The translations under genes were made by a program, and so were the position numbers. This document shows, piece by piece, positions 42,372 to 52,271 of a DNA stretch of 64,000 bases; position 1 is the stretch's first letter; each line of letters opens with the position of its first letter. Source of the DNA: Bryopsis sp. KO-2023 (Eukaryota; Chlorophyta; Ulvophyceae; Bryopsidales; Bryopsidaceae); assembly GCA_030272585.1 (NCBI GenBank), contig BSYQ01000004.1:1116001-1180000 (forward strand), given 5' to 3'. The notes beneath the pieces are model-generated. The model saw only the letters and a program-made list of their open reading frames with translations, had not been told where the DNA came from and searched no databases.

Positions 42372-43400
42372 ATGGCTTCTGCAGCGATGTCCCAAACTCT
42401 CATCGGCGCCCAATCTGCCGCCAGGGTGAGCTCGATTCCAACGCTCTCGTGGTTTGTAGGCCTGTTTCTGATCATGGTCATTACTTCTTTGATTCTTTCG
42501 ACTGCACAGGCGACCAGGCAAGTGACGCGCGCCGCCGTCGAGTTTTACGGTCCCGATCGCGCGCTGTGGTTGGGCCCCTACTCCGAAGGCGCCGTCCCCA
42601 GCTACCTGACCGGAGAATTCCCTGGCGACTACGGCTGGGACTCCGCGGGTCTGTCCGCCGATCCCGAAACCTTCGCCGCCAACCGCGAGCTGGAGTTGAT
42701 CCACGCTCGCTGGGCCATGCTGGGAGTCGTCGGCTGCTTGACCCCCGAGGCTCTCGAGAAGTATGGCGGCGTCGAGTTTGGAGAGGCCGTCTGGTTCAAG
42801 GCAGGATCCCAGATCTTCGCAGAGGGCGGTCTGGACTACTTGGGCAACCCTTCCCTCGTGCATGCACAGTCCATTTTGGCGATCTGCTGGACTCAGGTGG
42901 GCACTCGGGCCTCCTCGCATGGTTGGTTGGGGAGTGAAAGGGAATTCGTGCATGTATCTCCAAAGTATGTATAGGTATCCAGGATTCAGAGCTGGAATGA
43001 ATTGTTTTTCCCCAGGTTGTTTTGATGGGTTTGGCTGAGGGTTATCGTTGCTCCGGCGGCCCTTTGGGCGAAGCCACGGATCCGCTGTACCCGGGTGAGG
43101 CTTTCGACCCCATGGGCATGGCCGACGACCCTGAGACCTTCGCGGAGCTCAAGACCAAGGAGATCAAAAACGGCCGCTTGGCCATGTTCGCGATGTTTGG
43201 ATTTTTCGTGCAATCTCTGCAAACTGGGAAGGGCCCCGTCGAGTGCTGGGCTGAGCACATCGCCGATCCAGTTGCGAACAACGGATTCGTGTACGCCACA
43301 AAGTTTTTCGGTGCCCAGATCTTCTGAGGCGTTTTCTCATTTTTTCATTCAACTTATTCTGATGCATTTTTGATTCTTGAGAAGATAAACTCTTGGACAT
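42280..43400 (+). repeat. arm 1 of the LHCII inverted duplication
   Basis: The interval including 5' UTR, three exons, two introns and about 60 bases of 3' flank aligns with the reverse complement of about 49735-50825. Exons are nearly identical; introns and flanks have small indels and substitutions. Confidence 0.85.
42372..43327 (+). CDS. chlorophyll a/b-binding protein, LHCII type (copy 1)
   Basis: Exons 42372-42425, 42510-42896 and 43016-43327 (both introns phase 0) give 250 residues. The short N-terminus [18 protein letters not shown] is a plastid transit-like peptide. The mature protein shows the three-helix LHC fold: helix B region [27 protein letters not shown], and helix [19 protein letters not shown] with the Glu, His, Asn and Arg/Gln chlorophyll ligands, plus [17 protein letters not shown] near the C-terminus. 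It binds chlorophylls a and b and carotenoids in thylakoids as photosystem II antenna. The trimerisation motif usually WYGPDR is FYGPDR here. The encoded protein is identical by eye to that of the inverted copy at 49763-50726. Confidence 0.95.
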
Positions 43401-43472
43401 TGTTATGATTGTATATTTGATTGTAAAAGAAGAGAAGACAACAGATCTTGCACTCTGGAGATGCATCCTATC

Positions 43473-43510
43473 TTGAGCCTTCACCAAGCCGCAACTTGGT
43501 GAAGGCTCAA
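43473..43510. other. long perfect hairpin downstream of LHCII gene 1
   Basis: 16-bp perfect stem TTGAGCCTTCACCAAG with loop CCGCAA, about 145 bases after the LHCII stop codon. It could act in mRNA 3' end formation or stability. It is not present after the inverted LHCII copy. Confidence 0.7.
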
Positions 43511-44502
43511 ACATCCTACACAAAACTTGAAAAATCACTCCAACCAAAATTCTGTCACCAAGTAGATTGATGGTGTGAACCGAAGATCCTAGAATGCATC
43601 GACCTTTGGATTGGGACTGAAAGCAAATAAATTCATGAAATGCGTTCAGGTTTTCCTCTGGTGAAACCCCATGACCTCAAATATGTTTTTAGTGTAGGAC
43701 CGACCAGTGTTGTAAAGAAGGCAGTTCTGAACTGCCTTCTGCAGCAAAGCGAAAAATGTACGGGTAATCTTTTACATCACAATATTCGTCTAAATGTAAA
43801 ATGTCCTCGTATGTCCCTGCTGCGAGTCTGTAAAACAGTTTTCTTTTGTCAGCCTGAGATTCTTGTAGACTGTCTGCTATATCTTGTGTATCTTGTGTTG
43901 CATGCTTGAAAAGTTGAGTCTGAAATTGGTCTTCCCATTGAAAAATATTGGGAACTAAGTTAGACTACTGGTGGTGAGAACTGTGTGTACTGTGTGAACA
44001 TGTTCAGTGAAAACTTATCAACAAAGTAGCTGGAAAAGTTTCGTTTTTTTTTGGCTGCATGGGTCGTTAGCGAATGCTTTGTGTTGACTGTAATGAATCA
44101 TGGTCAGGGAAGGAGCCCAATCTCCCCAACAATGTAGATTGAAGATGAGAGTCATAGCACGTTTGGGATTAACAAGAAGATTGAAAAAAGTAAACTGGAG
44201 ATATATTACAAGTTTAATTACAAGTTTGTCGAACAATGGTACAATCTGTGGGCAAAAATCGAGCCCTTATATATATATATAAGGCCATACAGCATAAAAA
44301 CGAAATCAAAAAGTTTTTACAAAAAGTTTTTAGAAAAACAAAACGTGAAGATATTCAAATACAAGGTTGAGCCCTTACAACATAAAAACTAAATAAACCG
44401 GTGCAAAACGTAATCAAATACAACATTGAACATTGAACATTGCTAAAATATTATTATTCTGTGGATTAATCCACAGAAAAAAAAACAAAACAAAAAAGCT
44501 AG
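43511..44502. other. intergenic with palindromes, no gene recognised
   Basis: Contains perfect inverted repeats at 43716-43740 (11-bp arms, CTG centre), around 44263-44282 (CCTTATATA... type) and 44457-44478 (TTCTGTGGATT with its complement). No coding exon is supported. Confidence 0.5.
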
Positions 44503-45665
44503 TCAGAGGCAGAAACATTTTTGCTTGTTGGAGTTCTCGAAGATTCTTTTGAGGTCATTGTCCCTGCTCTTCTTGATCCAAGGGCCGTTGCAATTCTCGC
44601 ATGTACACCAGGTCTTCTTGAAATCCTTGGCACAGCACATGGCGGCGCCAGGCCCTGTACAAGCAACAAGCTGGCTGGCGCCCGCGCATACATCTCCAAT
44701 TTTTCTGAAATCTTCGCTGCCTTTGGATTTGGCCTCACCCTTGCACTCACTCTGTGCGATAACTTCGCTTCCCTCTAAAAACACCCCAACCAAATCCAAC
44801 GACCTCTCATTCCTATTCTGCTAAACAAAATCGAATTTAGAATAAAAAGGTACTGAAAGGTCCTGGTCAGAAAGAACAGAAAAGACACTCACTGTTGCAC
44901 GCCCTGGCAGTTGCGGAAGCGAATGCATTAGCGAGAGGAAGCTTCACAGCCAGAGCAAACAATTTCTCGAAGTCTTGTTTCTTTCCGCTGTCGTTCACGC
45001 AGACGTCAGACTGGGCAGTTGCGGCAGCCTCAACAATCGCAACCGATACAGCTCGGATGTCGGCGTAACAGAATGCTGTGGCCAGATCACCGTCCGCCGC
45101 TTCAGCTGCCGCTTGTGCAAGTGCTTCAGCGAAGCCCAACCCGAACGTGTTTCCCTCAGCGAACGACCACCCACATGCAAAACCCCTTCCATCGCATTCC
45201 ACCTGAGATGCTGCGTTAGACAGTACTGAGGCCATCGCGACCGCGACCGCGATCGCGGCCGTGTCGGCCTTCCCACCATCGCAAGCATCGCCTTCCTCAC
45301 CCCACCATTCAACAAATGACTCTTTGAAACTGTTTTGTGATTGGCTTACCGCCTGCAACAAAACCAAGACTCTCAGATGCCGCCAGCGTATTGAAGTTCG
45401 AAAATAACCTTAACTTTAACATTCGATCACCTTGCAATCGGCGCTGGCTTCACCATTGCAATTTCCAGCAGTCACAAGAATGTTGAGCTTTGAGAAAGCG
45501 GCGCAACTTGGGTCTGCGGCGCCAGGACACTCCACGGAGAAGGCGCTGCCTGCAAACATTTGTGAGGAGCTTTGTGACTGCTTCCACGAGTGAAATGTTT
45601 CATTTTCATTCCAGCCGCTTCGTACCAACCAGCGCCGCCGCCATTAGACAAAACGCTGCTTTCAT
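44503..45665 (-). CDS. secreted Ala/Cys-rich protein, unknown family
   Basis: Four minus-strand exons 45665-45626, 45549-45431, 45352-44889 and 44812-44503 join in compatible phases (1, 0, 2) for 310 residues. The first exon plus the start of the second gives a clear signal peptide, MKAAFCLMAAALVGSAFS. The mature protein begins VECPGAADPSCAAF and has a long Ala-rich helix-like region (AEALAQAAAEAADG, AVAVAMASVLSNAAS). The end is Cys-rich: QSECKGEAK, DVCAGAS, AAMCCAKDF, CTCENC, CFC. The even spread of Cys suggests a disulfide-stabilised extracellular or wall protein. No family is recognised. The third donor (AGTGA|GTGTCT) is weak and was chosen to keep phase; a stronger GT three bases upstream breaks the frame. 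Confidence 0.7.
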
Positions 45666-48120
45666 TGTCACAAGCCTCACGGATGAAACACACCGCCTCT
45701 TAAAAAGCAAGGAGAAGCAAACCAAAAAGCTCCTAAATTTGGATCACGATTATTCCTGAAGCACCCCCTAAAAGGACAGGGTTTCTTTCTTGGACTGGGG
45801 CTGAAACGAGAGATCTTCCGAACAGACGTCGAGGGACGTACTGAGGACGGGGTTTTGAAAAGACTCGTCATATTTACGCGATATGGATCAATCAATAAAG
45901 AATTTCGCAAACTTGATTCTAATTCTGAGTGTACAACTTGTACACTCAGAATGGTGGAACCAACAAACAGAGGCAGGAATCAGGAACAGATGCTCTTTGG
46001 TTTTTTGCTTCTTTGGGTGCTTGACAGTTGACAAGCTTGTTGAAGTCATTTTAATCTTACTGAACATTGTTCCATCATATAAACTAATTAGTTTGCGATC
46101 AATATAGTGACCCCTGAGGAAACATGTGATGTTTTTGTTCATTTAATGTTGTACTTTCCAAGTGACCATTTTCCACTAAACTAAACATGATTATACAGAC
46201 AGAGGTCTCGCAAATCTTCTTCATTGGGAAGAGCACGCTCAATTTTCGTGACTCAATTTTTCAAACAAACAAGGCGGCAATACAAACCTAAATGGTGTAC
46301 AAGAGTCTCAGGCAGACAAGAAAAAGGTTTGATGTGACTCACATTCACTGATGGAAGAAGAGAATTCGAGGTCATGAAATGCACTGGGATTCTAAGAAAA
46401 CTCATCCGAACACATTTCATATATTTGTTTTTTTTCTTAGAATCAATCCCTACCTGGTGGTACATTCTTGATCGGTTCACACCATCCATCTACTTGGCGA
46501 TAGAATTTTGGTTGGGAGTGAGTAGTCATTTTTTTACTAGGATGTTTTGGAGCAACTTTCTCAAAAGGCTCAGGATAAGATGTATCTCCAGAACATCAAA
46601 AAACAATAGTTGTTTTCTTTGCTTCCATATACGATCGTTTGTCAACATTTCTTCCATTTCATCAATACGAGAGGACAATTGCTGAGCAAATTGGTAAATA
46701 TCTTTGCATAAACCTGCAGGTAAATCTTGGGAAACCCCGCCTGGACGAATGTATGCTGTATTTTGTGTCCCGACCTGTCTCGGTTGAACTCACGAACAAC
46801 TCAACAGGGGGTCGACGCAACAACAATGATCCTTTGAAGCGTTCCTTCCATAGCTTCAACTCCTCATAATGAACAAAATGACGACATTCAATAGATCACA
46901 ACAAAAGGGCCAGAAAACATGGAGGTGGCACCCGTGTTACAACAAGTAAATTTTGACTGACGATATCGTCCAAAGTTTGAAGGCGCGGAAGACTTTGTTC
47001 GAGTATCCAACACTATGGGTACGTTTGGACAGCGGCCTGCACCGCAAATTTTTAACCGCAGCTGACCGCTGGGGCTGACTGACGGAAAATGCTGCACGTG
47101 AAATGCAGCATGTAAAATGCTGCGTCGTGCAAGAGTGCATTCGCCTGGGTTGTAAACCAGTTTTCATGTGCTGCAGCAAACTTGAGAACGCAACGATCGA
47201 TTGATAAACATGTGGCTAGAATTCGTATGGTGAAGGTATGTGGGTGGGGGTGTTAATGTTACATGTAACATTAACCTCACCATGACGTTTTTTGGTTATG
47301 GCGGCCAAAACTGTCGAATCGTCATGGAAACTGAAAGTGATTGAAAGCCACGAGATCTGAGAACAAGTTGTGTTGGTGTCCTAGGCAGCAGCTGGCGCCC
47401 TTAAAAAAAAAGGCAATCTAGCATCTCCTAAAAAAAATGGAACCACGAACGAGCCAAGGGCAATTGTTCTTCAAGACTGCACTAACCACAGTGGGAGCCC
47501 CCACCAAAGGCGAGCAGAAACATTTCAGAAAAAATGTGGGGAGTTGGAGAAGCAATTGGTGGCAAAAGAAATGGAGCTGAATCAAGAATCAAGAATTGGT
47601 GAAAAGGATGGAGCAAAGCTCAATCTTGCTGTGGAATGCCGCTAGCGAAGAATTGTAAACCAATGCAAAGAAAGCTGAGGTGAAAAATAATTTGTGTGTG
47701 CGTGTGTTCCTGTTTTGAAAAAACAAAACTGTTGGGGTGTTCAAAATTGACACCTTGCAAGGTGTCAATTTAGGTGACCAATTGGTCCCCTTCAAGGCCT
47801 CCTCGAAAGCAAATCTGTTGTTTTCAAGCTTTGGCAATCATGTTCCATGATTTGCAAATGGAACACCTGATTGACTAATTGAGTGAATGGTAAATTTTTT
47901 CAGAGGAGCACACTACGCCGACCGCTTGTCCCAAGCGATATGGCTGGATACGTCAAAATTCGGGTATCTATAGAAGGGGGTGTGATGTGATGTTTTATTC
48001 TGCAATGGAAATGCCAATTTGAATTTGATTTCAGTTCAACTACATAACACATTCTTACAATATTCCTGAATGCACTTGATATTAAAAGGAAAATTTGGGC
48101 TGCTTTCTTTTGTCTTTCAG

Positions 48121-48201
48121 GGGTGTCAAGCAAACAAGGAACGAAAAATTCCTGTTCCTACCCAAAAAATTCCAAAGAAGGAGCGAATTCATTCAGTCAA
48201 G
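48121..48201 (+). CDS. isolated candidate exon
   Basis: 81 bases bounded by TTTCAG and GTAAGC, open in one frame and encoding a basic peptide, GCQANKERKIPVPTQKIPKK followed by ERIHSVK. The splice sites are good, but neighbouring exons and a protein family are not evident. It may belong with the coiled-coil stretch near 47.5 kb. Confidence 0.25.
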
Positions 48202-49499
48202 GTAAGCAACACCACAACACCAACACCAAAAGAAAAGGCATGATTGCATGTCTGATATAGGATTTTTTTGCAGAGATTTACAATTGATCCAGTGGCCTCC
48301 TGCCTGGATTCTTAGAAAATTGATATTTAAGCAGTAATTTCAAGAGGATGGTGAAAACCTACCCCTGTTTCTTGAAACTTTGGGTGAATTCACGCTTGCG
48401 GTATCGACCCCTAGCCTTGAGGTCATGTGAACAAGCGCCCACACGATCGGCCACCCTGCAACGCTGTTGACGTGAACTCTTCTCGAAGGGAAAAAATCTA
48501 AGCGAATAAGACCTCACCTCTTTGCGAAGTTCGTTCTTGCCCAAAACCTTTCCCTTGAAGAATAACAATAGCGTCCTGGGGAACAAGTATCGGTGGGAAA
48601 ATCGAAACACAATCGAGTTCGAATGCTGCTCAACAGGTTGAAGCTTATGTGGAGAATGCCATGGGCTCGTACTTGAGGTCGCTTCGGCAGGTACACCTCA
48701 AAAAACCTGGGAAAAAAGATTTTCATTAAAAAACAACTAGAAAAAAAGAAGCGAAAAAAATTGAGATGGGTTTTTAGTGTGAGCTTTTGTTTGAGGACTC
48801 TGTCATATTTTCATTAGTCGTGGGTGTCGGCCCGACACCCACGACACTGTCGGGGTAGAAAAATTAGAAAAAAAAAAGAGAAAAAAATGAGGTGAGGTTT
48901 TTAGTATGAGCTTCTTTTTTAGGACTGTGTATTGTTTTCACTGGTCGTGGGTTGGCGGGGTAGGAAAATTAGAAAAAAAAAGTAGAAAAAAAAAGTAAAG
49001 AAAAAAAAACTGGGATGGGTTTTTTAGGAGAAATAAGGGCATAAAGGGTGTCTTTTTGTTTTGATTTAAATGGGAGTAAGGGGTGTGAGTTTCTTTTGCT
49101 TCGGCTTTTCTTCTCTAAAAAGAAAAAAGGCAAATGTAGTTTGGATTGTGGGGTTCGAATCTCCGTTGCCTTTTTGCCAGAAAATCGTAAAAGTTGATCA
49201 GATGACTGAATAAATCATTATGTTGTGTGCCTGACAGGCCATCAATGAAAAACATCAAATGGAGCGACCCTTTTTTCCGTTTTCTGCCAATCCTGACAGA
49301 TATGGATCAATACCCCATTTTCAGGAAGATCTTGCTTTGTAATACTGCTATAGCAAGAAAGCATTGCAAATTCTGCAGCAAAACTGACAGAACCAATTGT
49401 AGCTGACCAGATGTTGGCACTGCATTCTCCCCCCCCCCTTCAAAATATCTTGATCAAAACAGATCTGTATCATGGCACCACATCAAAAACAAGGATCCT

Positions 49500-49500
<1 letters not shown>

Positions 49501-49540
<40 letters not shown>
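49501..49540. repeat. (AT)n microsatellite
   Basis: About 40 bases of almost pure AT dinucleotide repeat, between the palindrome-rich intergenic region and LHCII copy 2. Confidence 0.95.
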
Positions 49541-49543
<3 letters not shown>

Positions 49544-49734
49544 GCAGTTGGTATTATAATTCATGGCACAGTACTGCATTTTACAACTAGGCTGCAAACA
49601 AACAAGACAACTTGTCTTTCAGTAAGCAGGAATTACATCTTGCACTCTCAAACATCTCATCTCAGTGGTTTAAAATTCTCTTCTCATGATATCATTCTAA
49701 AAATAGCCAAAAATCTTTTTAAAAAATCAAAAAT

Positions 49735-50825
49735 ACATCAGAATAAGTTGAACGAAAACGCCTCAGAAGATCTGGGCACCGAAAAACTTTGTGGCGTACA
49801 CGAATCCGTTGTTCGCAACTGGATCGGCGATGTGCTCAGCCCAGCACTCGACGGGGCCCTTTCCAGTTTGCAGAGATTGCACGAAAAATCCAAACATCGC
49901 GAACATGGCCAAGCGGCCGTTTTTGATCTCCTTGGTCTTGAGCTCCGCGAAGGTCTCAGGGTCGTCGGCCATGCCCATGGGGTCGAAAGCCTCACCCGGG
50001 TACAGCGGATCCGTGGCTTCGCCCAAAGGGCCGCCGGAGCAACGATAACCCTCAGCCAAACCCATCAAAACAACCTGGGGAAAAACAATTCATTTCACCT
50101 CTCAGAGGCTGAACCCTGGATACCTTTACATACTTTGGAGGTGCATACACGAATTCCATTTCACTACCCAACAAACCATGCGAGGAGGTCCCTGCGCCCA
50201 CCTGAGTCCAGCAGATCGCCAAAATGGACTGTGCATGCACGAGGGAAGGGTTGCCCAAGTAGTCCAGACCGCCCTCTGCGAAGATCTGGGATCCTGCCTT
50301 GAACCAGACGGCCTCTCCAAACTCGACGCCGCCATACTTCTCGAGAGCCTCGGGGGTCAAGCAGCCGACGACTCCCAGCATGGCCCAGCGAGCGTGGATC
50401 AATTCCAGCTCGCGGTTGGCGGCGAAGGTTTCGGGATCGGCGGACAGACCCGCGGAGTCCCAGCCGTAGTCGCCAGGGAATTCTCCGGTCAGGTAGCTGG
50501 GGACGGCGCCTTCGGAGTAGGGGCCCAACCACAGCGCACGATCGGGACCGTAAAACTCGACGGCGGCGCGCGTCACTTGCCTGGTCGCCTGCGCAGTCGA
50601 AAAAACCAAAGAATTCATGACCATGATCAGAAACAGGCCTGCAAACCACTAGAGCGTTGGAATCGAGCTCACCCTGGCGGCAGATTGGGCGCCGATGAGA
50701 GTTTGGGACATCGCTGCAGAAGCCATCGTCTCAAGGAACCCACAAGATGGAAAATGTTTGGTCGAGCAGTAGAGAAGCGAGTGCTGTTCGAATATCATCT
50801 GAAACGCCCAACCCTTTTGTAGGAA
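49735..50825 (-). repeat. arm 2 of the LHCII inverted duplication
   Basis: Reverse-complement counterpart of about 42280-43400. The spacer between arms is about 6.3 kb and contains the secreted Ala/Cys-rich gene. The 5' UTR copy lacks about 7 bases relative to arm 1 (CGCGCCT before TTCCATC). Confidence 0.85.
49763..50726 (-). CDS. chlorophyll a/b-binding protein, LHCII type (copy 2, inverted)
   Basis: Minus-strand exons 50726-50673, 50588-50202 and 50074-49763 have exactly the same lengths (54, 387, 312) and phases as copy 1 and encode the same 250-residue protein, including FYGPDR in place of WYGPDR. Both introns are clearly homologous to those of copy 1 but carry substitutions and small indels, so coding identity is maintained while introns drift. 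This fits either purifying selection on a highly expressed antenna gene or gene conversion between the arms. The 3' flank diverges from copy 1 within about 60 bases and lacks the 16-bp hairpin. Confidence 0.95.
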
Positions 50826-50826
50826 A

Positions 50827-52271
50827 CGATACCGATCTTGACAGCCAGATTGGTGGAATCTTCGCCTTCAGTCTCTTTGTTCTTTTGCTGATTTGTCTGG
50901 CCAGGAAAGATTTCGAGCTCTTTCTTTCAGATACACTGGTGTGTCCGAAAGAAAAGAGCAACCGGTGTGTCCAGACATCAAAGGCTTCTGGTAGGCTTTC
51001 CTGGCAAAAGTGTAATCACAATCATAATCCACAATCATCATTGTGGAAATAATGATGAGATTCGTCACCTACTGGGGCTATACAGTTTAGTTTCGAATGA
51101 TAAACAAAGGAGGCAATGTTGCTAGTACTAGCATCACTAGTGATTGCCAGCAGGAAAAATTTTCTTGCGCCGTGTTCCCCCCCCCTCTGCTACCTGAAGA
51201 GCACTCTTCGTTTCGTGATTTGCAGCTGAAAGTATTTGAGGGCACGTCAAAGTGCTTCACTTGTGATAAATTTATTTGTTGCGAATTCAAGGTGCGAGAT
51301 TTTGCAAAATTTGAATTCTGGTTGAAAAAACAAGCCAAGTCGACAAACTTGAACAATTTACCTTGAGAAGTGCACCACTCTGAAGTGTTATCAGTAGAAT
51401 TCACTTTAGGTCTATTCGTAATTATTTCGTCACACTGAAAGAGTGTGTCTGCCTTACACTCCTCCGAATCCTACTGACACAGTGAAGAAGTTGTTTCATG
51501 CATGGTGTCAGTTTCATTCATGCACTGCCGTTATATAACAGGAGTATATATACTCCCAAGTCTCTGCGACTGCAGGTTCATCCGACTGCTCCAAACAGAC
51601 AATTCCGCCCGAAACAAGAGGATCTCATCTACTTGCCCGTTTATATCATATGATGACAATCATCCTACCCAAACGATGACATGAACCCATGATTCTTACA
51701 CCACAAGTTTTTTTTTGCCAGAATGAAGCTTGTTTGTGAAAAACTGAGCTGGCTTTTTTCTTAAAGCCATGAAAAATATTGTTCGAAAAAAAATCCAAAA
51801 TCATTGCACAAGAACCCCAGGACCTGGATTAATCAATAATTGAGTTCACTGTTGCCTGAGGAGGAATCTTAGGAATCTGTTTACACTTGAGAAGACCGCT
51901 GGGGCTGTACATCTGGGGCCTGAGGAGCCACTCTGGACCCACCCCCAAAAGGACCTTTCCATATAAAGGTTTTCAAGAGCCCATGTTCCCGAAACAGTGG
52001 TGATGCAAAAACTGTCCCAAGGCAGCAAAACTTCTTTTTTTCCAATCATTGATTGATCTGATTGAACCACAAGAAGAAAAACGAGGTTCGTCTCCTTGGA
52101 CGAGTAGTTTGGCGCCAACAAGAATTTTCCTCAAGGTGCAGGACTTGCACAAAGTGCAAGTGAAATTACGTGAAAGGACCAGCTTCCGATGTCCCCATCC
52201 GGATCGTTCTTAGCGAAACGAATTCGAGTTCTGCACGGTTCAGATCGAAATGCTGCACGGTTCAGATCGAA
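50827..52271. other. intergenic, no gene recognised
   Basis: Short plus and minus frames of up to 105 codons (for example 51097-51366, Cys-containing) lack supporting features. A duplicated 20-base phrase (TGCACGGTTCAGATCGAAAT) just before ATG 52272 and a 19-nt inverted repeat ACTTGCAC/GTGCAAGT near 52143-52161 are present. The right end is the promoter of the ankyrin gene. Confidence 0.4.

Larger units (their letters stand above)
45666..49762. other. 4-kb intergenic region with palindromes and weak exon candidates
   Basis: No confident gene. There is a coiled-coil-like plus-strand stretch near 47510-47645 (CGELEKQLVAKEMELNQE) ending at TAG. On the minus strand, pieces at 48690-48480 (FEVYLPKRPQVRAHG; KGKVLGKNELRKE before a GTGAGG donor) could be exons of an unidentified gene. 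Perfect palindromes lie at 45922-45952, 47252-47275, 47744-47771 and 48817-48845. 48720-49020 has two A-rich, imperfectly repeated units of about 120-150 bp (each with TGAGCTT, GAGGACT or AGGACTG, and GTCGTGGGT). Confidence 0.4.

Noticed and set aside
44263-44282. AT-rich palindrome as a functional hairpin
   Set aside because: A TATATA core is expected to be self-complementary by composition, so it was not counted among the informative palindromes.
49472-50302. 276-codon plus-strand frame across LHCII copy 2
   Set aside because: Antisense to verified LHCII exons and an AT microsatellite; no protein features.
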